Part shown: in pieces, positions 7,655-13,830 of the stretch
Layout: each line of letters opens with the position of its first letter
How positions within the stretch are numbered: the first letter of the stretch is position 1
Origin: a virus
Strand: one strand, 5' to 3'
Length of the DNA stretch: 21,647 nt
IMG/VR virus record: IMGVR_UViG_3300049156_000001
Location: 1-21,647 of that record
Made by a program: the position numbers and the translations under genes
The notes under the pieces: generated by a model
What the model saw: only the letters and a program-made list of their open reading frames with translations
Told to the model about the DNA's origin: nothing
The model's database searches: none

Positions 7655-8106
7655 TGAACCTTACACTACATCGTTTCTCTGGCGCGACTGAATCTACCCT
7701 CGGCTTAGTATTCGTCGAGGATAGATTTTCGTGCTACTCGTTGGAAGATCAATGGAACGTACCGAAGGTTCCGGGAGAGACTCGCATCCCTCCTGGTAAG
7801 TATCAGATCATACTCCGCACAGAAGGCGGCATGAATGAACGGTACAAGGATCGGTTTGACTTCCATAGGGGAATGCTCTGGCTTCAGGACGTCCCAGAGT
7901 TCACCTTTATATACATCCATACAGGCAACAACGATGATCACTCAGAAGGGTGCATCCTTGTCGGGGATGGACAGGTTCAGAATATAACCGAGCGGGGACA
8001 GGTGACGAGTTCAGTTGCTGCGTACACCAGACTCTACAAGGTTATCACAGAAGCACTGCTTCGCGAAGAAGTGTGGCTTACAATCAAAGATGAGGAGTTA
8101 GCATGA
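7654..8106 (+). CDS. YkuD-like (DUF5675) protein, probable peptidoglycan-acting endolysin
   Basis: This 150-residue protein starts at an ATG overlapping the upstream TGA (TGATG) with no clear ribosome binding site, so it is probably coupled. The signature is IPPGKY at residues 45-50, a strand leading to His89-Thr-Gly-Asn, and Ser97-Glu-Gly-Cys100-Ile, which matches the His...S-x-G-C active-site pattern of L,D-transpeptidase (YkuD)-type folds and the phage family known as DUF5675. Cys100 and His89 would be the catalytic pair. Members of this family often occupy the endolysin position next to a holin, as here, but their exact cell-wall reaction has not, to my knowledge, been firmly established. 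There is no signal peptide, so export would rely on the holin. Family call confident, enzymatic role inferred. Confidence 0.85.
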   Translation: MNLTLHRFSGATESTLGLVFVEDRFSCYSLEDQWNVPKVPGETRIPPGKYQIILRTEGGMNERYKDRFDFHRGMLWLQDVPEFTFIYIHTGNNDDHSEGCILVGDGQVQNITERGQVTSSVAAYTRLYKVITEALLREEVWLTIKDEELA

Positions 8107-8333
8107 ACACAATCGTTGGAGCACTAATCGCCGCGTTGATTCTCTTCGGGTCTAGCATCGTTACGCTATTCACGAACAACCCGGATCTGACATTCGCGCA
8201 ACTTACGACCGCGACGTGGGTGTCGCTCGTCGGTGGCGCTGCCGTAGCATTTCTCAAGGACTTCCAGGCGATTTCCACCCGTCGCTTGGTGAACAAGGTC
8301 ACTGGATCGGGTGATGGAGGAGGTACAGTATGA
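8103..8333 (+). CDS. Holin-like small membrane protein
   Basis: This 76-residue protein starts at an ATG overlapping the previous TGA (ATGA), with GAGGAG five to six bases ahead. It has two hydrophobic segments, about residues 4-24 (GALIAALILFGSSIVTLF) and 38-50 (TWVSLVGGAAVAFL), separated by a short polar loop, then a basic tail (STRRLVNKV). Size, topology, tail charge and the position just after a probable endolysin fit a phage holin, which forms holes in the inner membrane to release the endolysin and time lysis. Similar short proteins with a segment like TNNPDLTFAQLTTATWV sit beside lysis genes in environmental phages, as far as I recall. No internal dual start typical of lambda S is seen. 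Confidence 0.75.
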   Translation: MNTIVGALIAALILFGSSIVTLFTNNPDLTFAQLTTATWVSLVGGAAVAFLKDFQAISTRRLVNKVTGSGDGGGTV

Positions 8334-8752
8334 CACGACTGCAAATAAAGCAGACCGCTCAGACTCTCTACCTTGTCGTAATCGCGGTCGCGCTCCAAGC
8401 GTGTGCGGCTTCTAACCCGATTGCGAAAGCAGAGACGACAGAGCAGAGAGCGTTCGCTACGTATGGAACGTTCGTTATCATCGAGGAGCAAGCCGCGAAG
8501 CTTGTTTCTAGTGGAGAGATCCCTAGAAGCGCAGTGATCGCGATTGGCAAAGCCGATGAACGAGCGAAGCCAGTGGCAGATTCACTGCTAGACGCAACCC
8601 TGGAGTTCACAGTAATCAGGGCTGAGTTTGAAGCGAACGGCGAAGGGCAGGAACAGTTCGTTGAATCCATGAATGATCTGAATAGTTGGGTTGAACGAGC
8701 GAAGCCACTCATCGCTAATCTTATATCCGCAGTGAAGGGAGCAGAACAATGA
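8330..8752 (+). CDS. Lipoprotein of lysis cassette; candidate o-spanin-like
   Basis: This 140-residue protein starts at an ATG overlapping the holin stop (ATGA), with a strong GGAGGAGG site. It begins with a lipoprotein signal peptide: basic residues (TRLQIKQ), a hydrophobic core at 13-22 (LYLVVIAVAL) and a lipobox Leu22-Gln-Ala-Cys25, so Cys25 should be lipidated and the mature protein would be about 116 residues. The remainder is mostly helical and lacks the proline-rich character of many outer-membrane spanins. The lipoprotein signal implies a host with an outer membrane if it acts as a spanin. It is placed with the holin and endolysin genes; partnership with the anchored coiled-coil protein at 7298 is an inference. 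Confidence 0.8.
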   Translation: MTRLQIKQTAQTLYLVVIAVALQACAASNPIAKAETTEQRAFATYGTFVIIEEQAAKLVSSGEIPRSAVIAIGKADERAKPVADSLLDATLEFTVIRAEFEANGEGQEQFVESMNDLNSWVERAKPLIANLISAVKGAEQ

Positions 8753-9165
8753 ATATCATCCAACTGATCCTAGTCGCTATTCGCGGATTGGCCGTCGTCA
8801 CGAACAACCCCGCTATCGGCGGAGGTTCCAGTGTGCGACTTGACGAAGCATCTAAGCTGCTCAACCTTCTTGGTGAACTGCTTGAACGCGGAGATGAGGC
8901 GCATACGGAGCTGAAGGAGTTTGCCGAAGTGATTGAACGGATGGCTAAAGAGGGACGAGCGCCGACGAACGCTGAATGGGATACTCTGAAGGAGCGCAGC
9001 GATGCGGCTCACTCTGTACTCCAGGCAGCGCTCGCGGAAGCAGAAGCAGAAGAGGAACCTGAGTTTGTTCCCGTGGACCGTGGAGGCAACCCACTCGAAC
9101 CAACTCCGGCAGTGGATACGCTACCGGACGACGATGAGCCGGTCGTAGACCCTGACGCTCAGTAA
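8749..9165 (+). CDS. Hypothetical acidic helical protein at end of lysis cassette
   Basis: This 138-residue protein starts at an ATG overlapping the lipoprotein stop (ATGA), with GGGAG seven bases ahead. It opens with a short hydrophobic patch (residues 2-17, IIQLILVAIRGLAVV), then a helical charged middle (LLNLLGELLERGDEAHTEL, and a segment APTNAEWDTLKERSDAAHS near 66-84) and an acidic, Pro-rich tail rich in Asp and Glu. The opening patch might tether it to the inner membrane but is short for a full membrane segment. Similar small helical proteins with a TPxEWxxLxxRSDAAH-type stretch occur near holins in environmental phages, as I recall, with no known function. A lysis accessory role is inferred from position. 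Confidence 0.75.
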   Translation: MNIIQLILVAIRGLAVVTNNPAIGGGSSVRLDEASKLLNLLGELLERGDEAHTELKEFAEVIERMAKEGRAPTNAEWDTLKERSDAAHSVLQAALAEAEAEEEPEFVPVDRGGNPLEPTPAVDTLPDDDEPVVDPDAQ

Positions 9166-9176
9166 GGAGTAAGAAG

Positions 9177-9821
9177 ATGCCAACCGCAATGACATTTGAT
9201 TCACTAGTGACAGACGTTCAGCAGTACCTCGAACGAGGCACGTCCGTTGACCCGACGGTGTTTGATCAGATTCCACGTTTGATCAACCTTGCAGAACGTG
9301 ACCTCGCAAGAGCGCTGAAGATCCAAGGCTTCATCAATGTCGTCACTGGGATTATGGCTGCTGGTGTCTCCGTGTATGCCAAGCCAGATCGATGGAGAGA
9401 TACGGTTAGCATCAACTTCGGCGTGGGAGTAGAGGAGGTGAGAACCCCTCTATTCCCGCGTTCTTATGAGTACTGTCGGCTCTATTGGCCTGACGAAGCT
9501 CTTCAGATACAACCGCAGTTCTACGCGGACTATGATTATAACAACTGGCTCTTCAGCCCGACGCCGGATTTTGCGTATCCATTTGAGATACTGTATTATC
9601 AACTTCCGGCGCTGCTGGATCTAGTCAATCAGACCAATTGGTCAACAGATTATGCGCCGAACGCATTGCTCCACGGAGCGCTCGTTCAGGCATCTCGTTT
9701 CGTGAAGAACGACCAGCGCGTCCCGCTATGGCAGCAAGCATACGAAAGGGACCTTCAGTTGCTCAATGGCGAAGACATACAGAAGATCATAGATAGGTCT
9801 TCAACCAGGAAGGAGGCGTAA
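9177..9821 (+). CDS. Head-tail adaptor protein, SU10-like
   Basis: This 214-residue protein starts at an ATG with AAGGAG seven to eight bases ahead. The sequence matches what I know of the adaptor family in SU10-like and many marine podoviruses: a helical start (DSLVTDVQQYLERG), the IPRLINLAERDLAR helix at 32-45, KPDRWRDT at 69-76, then FPRSYEYCR at 93-101, FYADYDYNNW at 115-124, the SPTPDFAYPFEILYY segment at 127-141, and a C-terminal helical part containing ASRFVKNDQRV. It would form a ring below the portal, linking head to tail nozzle. It is followed by a fibre-like gene and a nozzle-like gene, a sensible tail assembly order. This is a second adaptor-type protein in the window; this one is much the closer match to the family. 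Confidence 0.85.
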   Translation: MPTAMTFDSLVTDVQQYLERGTSVDPTVFDQIPRLINLAERDLARALKIQGFINVVTGIMAAGVSVYAKPDRWRDTVSINFGVGVEEVRTPLFPRSYEYCRLYWPDEALQIQPQFYADYDYNNWLFSPTPDFAYPFEILYYQLPALLDLVNQTNWSTDYAPNALLHGALVQASRFVKNDQRVPLWQQAYERDLQLLNGEDIQKIIDRSSTRKEA

Positions 9822-9822
9822 A

Positions 9823-12042
9823 ATGAGTTATTCAGAAGTCTTCGGCGGCGGAACCATCAATCCATCGCAGCGGACGTTTCTAAACCTTGTGTCTGCGGTA
9901 GACGTGACGCTCGAGTGGCCGCTCAATGCAGTCGCTGGAGATAACGTAGCAGCAGACATCATCAATGCTGACATGACTGCTCCAGGGTTGAACATCAATC
10001 TGAGTGATGCTCGTCAGGTCTCTAACGGATTCACGTCCCTCATCGTCAACATAGGGTCGCAGGACTTTACCGTCCGTGATGCACTCGGCGGAACAATCGT
10101 TTCACCGATTTCTGCGGTCGGTGGAACTGCTTGGTTCATCTACCTAGAGGACAACAGTACAGAGGATGGAACGTGGCAGACATTCCAACTCGGTGCGACG
10201 GTGTCTGTCGCCGATGCTGGTGCGCTCGCGGGTGCTGGCATCAAGGCGATCTCAACTTCGTTGAATCAACGCATCGTTCCTACGCTGACGTCTGCGACGC
10301 CGATAACATGGGTTGACGCTGACAGAGCGCAGTTCACAATCTGGGGCGGAGGCGTCGGTGTCTTAGATCTTCCTGCCCCAGGAACGGTCGGTGCTGACTG
10401 GTTCAGTATGATTCGCAACGAGGGAACGGGCATCCTTACGGTGACCCCTCCTTCTGGTCTGATCGACAGTGCGGCGACGCTCATTATGAATCCCGGAGAC
10501 TCGGCGTTCATTGTGACCAACGGTACTGACTTCTTCACTATCGGCCTCGGCGGTTCAACGGTCGTCGGGTTTGATTTCGTGCAGATTGACATCTCCGGCT
10601 CTGGTGACTTCATCTTAACTGGCGTTCAGTTGAACCGAATCTCTTATGAGTTTGTTGGTCTGCTGACAGGTACTCGGAAGGTCGTTGTACCGAATACGAT
10701 TCAGCAGTACTGGATCGGGAACTTTACGACCGGAGCGTTCACCTTTGAAATAGCGACGGCGGCTCAAGTCACGCCCATCCAGATCATTCAGAACAACAGA
10801 AGCATTCTATACTGCGACGGCACTGACGTCGTTGACGCTGAGACTGGTACACTCACTCCACCGATCACCATCGGTCAGGGCGGAACATCAGCGACAGACG
10901 CAGCGACGGCTCTGGCGAACCTCGGTGGTATCAGCGACACGCGCGAAGTGAACACTCAGTTGCTCAGTGGTCTAGGCGGAGGCGGCGACCTGTCAACGAA
11001 CAGAGATTTGGTGCTAGATGTTGATAACCTGACAGTCGAACTAACGATTGATCTGTCCGCAGATGTGCTGGCGTTCTATGATGACGACGCTGGAGCAATG
11101 CGTAAGACGCCTCTGTCTAACATCGCGGCAATCACAATTGAAGAAGAAGGTGCGCCGCTCGCAACACTGGCGAACACACTGAACTTCACTGGCGGAATCG
11201 TTACAGCATCCGGAGCCGGAGCGACTAAGACCATTGACATCCCTATTGAGGCAAGCACCGTCTTCGGTAGAATGCTCAGAGGTGATGGAGCCGGTGGATG
11301 GGAAGAATGGAACGGAGCTAGACTCACGACCACTCCTACTGAACTGAGGGTGGACGGAGCAACGATCGTCGCTACTCCTAACCTGACCATCGAGACCAGT
11401 ACAAATAACTACGGATGGTTCAGTGGCTTCAGTAATATCGTTTCCTTCAGTGGTGTCGGTACAGTTGACACGTTCAACCTCAGCGGGTTTGATACGATAG
11501 AGTTCGATGGCCCCTCTCTTAAACTGTGGGAACAAGGCTCAGCTCCTGGAGCAAACGAAGCCAGCTATGCTCAACTCTACCTGCGTACTGATCCATCCTA
11601 CCCATACCTGATGCTCCAGCAGGACGATGGCAACGAAGTTCCCATTTGTGAACAGGGTACGTTCACTCTGGATTGGGATGACGGCTTCTCTGACGCCTCT
11701 AACGTCAACAACTACTTCTACACTCGCATCGGCAACTTTGTTCATGCGGTGCAGATCGGGTCCAACCTCGGTAACTCCAACGCGAACAACTGCGGCACGA
11801 GTACAGGTGTCCCGGTCGCATTGCGTCCAACGACGAACAGGTGGTGCGGAGTCGGGTCGTTCGTTGACAATGCTTCCATCATCTCGCTGTGCCAGCTACG
11901 TCTGAACACTGATGGCACGATGGATGCTTACATCCTGGACGGTACTTCTGACCCCGGAGAGTGGGGTAACTTCTGGACGACGTCTGGAGTCAAAGGACCG
12001 AACGCTGGCACGTCCTTCTCCTGGCTGATAGAGGACGCTTAG
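9823..12042 (+). CDS. Tail fibre-like structural protein with GQGGTSATDA motif
   Basis: This 739-residue protein has a strong GGAGG site and starts one base after the adaptor stop. Its start MSYSEVFGGGTINPSQ is typical of a group of fibre-like virion proteins in environmental phages. Residues 1-125, 130-245 and 250-345 look like three beta-rich domains, the third with VVVPNTIQQYWIGN, TTGAFTFEI and SILYCDGTDVVDAET, a pattern common in phage fibres. It is followed by ITIGQGGTSATDAATALANL at residues 348-367, a well-known phage tail-fibre motif. Residues 577-608 carry the W/Y-x-R-x-x-x-P type module also found three times in the 1244-residue fibre. The Trp- and Cys-containing end (WCGVGSF, GEWGNFWTT) probably forms the tip or head-binding domain. 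Receptor unknown. Confidence 0.85.
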   Translation: MSYSEVFGGGTINPSQRTFLNLVSAVDVTLEWPLNAVAGDNVAADIINADMTAPGLNINLSDARQVSNGFTSLIVNIGSQDFTVRDALGGTIVSPISAVGGTAWFIYLEDNSTEDGTWQTFQLGATVSVADAGALAGAGIKAISTSLNQRIVPTLTSATPITWVDADRAQFTIWGGGVGVLDLPAPGTVGADWFSMIRNEGTGILTVTPPSGLIDSAATLIMNPGDSAFIVTNGTDFFTIGLGGSTVVGFDFVQIDISGSGDFILTGVQLNRISYEFVGLLTGTRKVVVPNTIQQYWIGNFTTGAFTFEIATAAQVTPIQIIQNNRSILYCDGTDVVDAETGTLTPPITIGQGGTSATDAATALANLGGISDTREVNTQLLSGLGGGGDLSTNRDLVLDVDNLTVELTIDLSADVLAFYDDDAGAMRKTPLSNIAAITIEEEGAPLATLANTLNFTGGIVTASGAGATKTIDIPIEASTVFGRMLRGDGAGGWEEWNGARLTTTPTELRVDGATIVATPNLTIETSTNNYGWFSGFSNIVSFSGVGTVDTFNLSGFDTIEFDGPSLKLWEQGSAPGANEASYAQLYLRTDPSYPYLMLQQDDGNEVPICEQGTFTLDWDDGFSDASNVNNYFYTRIGNFVHAVQIGSNLGNSNANNCGTSTGVPVALRPTTNRWCGVGSFVDNASIISLCQLRLNTDGTMDAYILDGTSDPGEWGNFWTTSGVKGPNAGTSFSWLIEDA

Positions 12043-12043
12043 T

Positions 12044-13597
12044 ATGCCAGAACTTCCAGTAAAAATTCGCTCAGCTCCAGGTATCAAGCGTGATGGGACG
12101 CAGCTTGAGGGTGAGAGCTACATAGACGGTCAGTGGTGTCGGTTTCAGCGTGGACGTCCGCGAAAGATGGGTGGATACCAGCGAGTGACAGACACTGTCC
12201 CAGAGTACGCACGAGGCATGACCAGCTTCAGTGCTGATGGTCTGCGTTACCTCCACATCGGTGGTGAGTCGCAGATCACTCAGTACGTTGTCTCCGGAGC
12301 AGGGACGCTCAGTGCGCAGAACGACAGGACTCCAGGAGGGTTCGTATCTCAGTTGGATCATCTGTGGCAGTTGGATCACTTCTACGACGGAGTGACGTTC
12401 ACGACTGATGTCGTTGCTCATCCTGGTAGGAACCTGAACAATATCGACAACACAGTAGAAACCGACATATACATTGGCTCGGCAACTGCGGCCGGAGTAC
12501 TGATTGACGCGACGCTGACCTCTGTCAGTGGCGGCATCGTCACCCTCGGACCGTACCTTATGTTCTACGGCAATAGTGGACAGATCGGCTGGTCAGACGT
12601 CAATGACCCCACGACATTGGACGGGGAAGCGTTCATTACTCAGCAGAAGGTTGTGAAAGGACTGCCTCTGCGCGGAGCAGGTCAGGGTCCGGCCGGTATC
12701 TTCTGGTCGTTGGATTCACTCATTCGTGCGGTATTCGTTGGCGGAACTCCAGTTTGGCAGTTCGATACACTCGCCAGTGACATCAGTATCTTGTCTTCGC
12801 AAGGAGTGGTTGAGTACGACGGGACGTTCTTCTGGCCTGGAGTAGATCGCTGGATGATGTTCAACGGTGTCGTGCGCGATATCCCGAACGACTTCAATGT
12901 CAATTACTTCTTTGACAATTTGAACTATACGCATCGGCAGAAGGTGTTCGGGTTCAAGGTTCCGCGCTTCGGTGAGATCTGGTGGTGCTACCCTAGAGGC
13001 AACGCTACTGAATGCACTCACGCGGTCATCTTCAACGTGAAGGAAGGGTACTGGTACGACACAGAACTTCCGCTTCAGGATGAGAACGCTCCATTGCCAT
13101 CCTCAAGCGGAAGGAGCGCTGGAATCTATGCGAAGGTCTATAACAAGCCGTTCCTGGTCGGTCTTGAGAACGTAGGAACTATCTTCACTCCAACCTATGA
13201 ACTCTGGCAGCATGAGACCGGAGTGGACAAAATTGCGCAGTCGCAGATTGACGCCATCCCGTCGCACTTTGAAACGGCAGAGATCGGAATGCCGGTAGAT
13301 GATCAGCAGCCGAACAACGCTGAGATGAGGGTGGCGCGAATTGAACCAGACTTCGTTCAGTCCGGACCTATGGATGTCACTATTAAAGGTCGGGTGAATT
13401 CAAAGGCTCCGGTCGTTGAAGCGGCAGCGGCGACGTTCGAAGAGACAGCAGCAACTCCGACGGATGAGACGGTCAAGCTGCGTGAGATCCGCCGATTGAT
13501 GAGCTTCAAGTTTGAGAGCAACGTTCAAGGCGGCAACTACGAGTTCGGTGAGACTCTTGCCCATATGGAACCGGCAGGAGACAGGGTAGAATCATGA
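12044..13597 (+). CDS. Tail nozzle-like structural protein
   Basis: This 517-residue protein starts one base after the fibre gene's stop, with GAGG about nine bases ahead. It opens with PGIKRDGTQLEGESYIDGQW and then CRFQRGRPRKMGGYQR (residues 12-47), a hallmark of a large family of podovirus virion proteins. It continues as a beta-rich, Trp/Tyr/Gly-rich protein resembling a beta-propeller (repeats such as LMFYGNSGQIGWSD, AVFVGGTPVWQF, GTFFWPGVDRWMMFNG, GEIWWCYP). This is the type of protein that, in P22 (gp10) and SU10-like phages, forms the nozzle closing the tail tube. The C-terminal part (residues 425-517) is a separate mixed region with an Ala/Glu-rich stretch. The context beside adaptor and fibre genes supports the call; no measured structure is claimed. 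Confidence 0.8.
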   Translation: MPELPVKIRSAPGIKRDGTQLEGESYIDGQWCRFQRGRPRKMGGYQRVTDTVPEYARGMTSFSADGLRYLHIGGESQITQYVVSGAGTLSAQNDRTPGGFVSQLDHLWQLDHFYDGVTFTTDVVAHPGRNLNNIDNTVETDIYIGSATAAGVLIDATLTSVSGGIVTLGPYLMFYGNSGQIGWSDVNDPTTLDGEAFITQQKVVKGLPLRGAGQGPAGIFWSLDSLIRAVFVGGTPVWQFDTLASDISILSSQGVVEYDGTFFWPGVDRWMMFNGVVRDIPNDFNVNYFFDNLNYTHRQKVFGFKVPRFGEIWWCYPRGNATECTHAVIFNVKEGYWYDTELPLQDENAPLPSSSGRSAGIYAKVYNKPFLVGLENVGTIFTPTYELWQHETGVDKIAQSQIDAIPSHFETAEIGMPVDDQQPNNAEMRVARIEPDFVQSGPMDVTIKGRVNSKAPVVEAAAATFEETAATPTDETVKLREIRRLMSFKFESNVQGGNYEFGETLAHMEPAGDRVES

Positions 13598-13830
13598 TCC
13601 TTGATCCGAGCTACATGGACGTCATCGAGTGGACCGATAGGCTCAACTCGTTTATTGAAATTGGAACTGGAACGGTACAGGTGTTGACTGAGCCTACGGA
13701 GTGGCAGGATTGGGCGATGAACTTAGTAGGCGATCCAGATTTAATCGGGCAAGATACTCCGAACCCGTATGACTTTGACAACTGGAGGGAGTGGGCAATG
13801 CTATTCTTTCTGACACAGGAATTAAACTGA
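13594..13830 (+). CDS. Small protein with duplicated WxxWAM motif
   Basis: This 78-residue protein starts at an ATG overlapping the nozzle stop (ATGA). AGGG lies seven bases ahead. The sequence carries two similar motifs, EWQDWAM at residues 36-42 and NWREWAM at 63-69, each within an acidic, aromatic-rich context (PNPYDFDNW before the second). Small proteins with a P-x-P-x-x-F-x-x-W-x-x-W-A pattern occur between tail and ejection genes in many environmental podoviruses, as I recall, with no known role. The stop codon overlaps the start of the next large gene (TGATG), implying coupled translation and similar amounts of the two products. Function not assigned. Confidence 0.8.
   Translation: MILDPSYMDVIEWTDRLNSFIEIGTGTVQVLTEPTEWQDWAMNLVGDPDLIGQDTPNPYDFDNWREWAMLFFLTQELN
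13817..13820 (+). promoter_or_regulatory. Ribosome binding site deciding the start at 13830
   Basis: AGGA lies nine bases ahead of the ATG at 13830. A GTG at 13791 is in the same frame but its purine run is directly adjacent to it, and it would overlap the previous gene by forty bases, so the ATG at 13830 is the better start. Confidence 0.5.

Noticed and set aside
13791-13829. GTG start at 13791 for the large Gly-rich protein
   Set aside because: It would overlap the small upstream gene by forty bases with its purine run touching the codon; the coupled ATG at 13830 is better supported.
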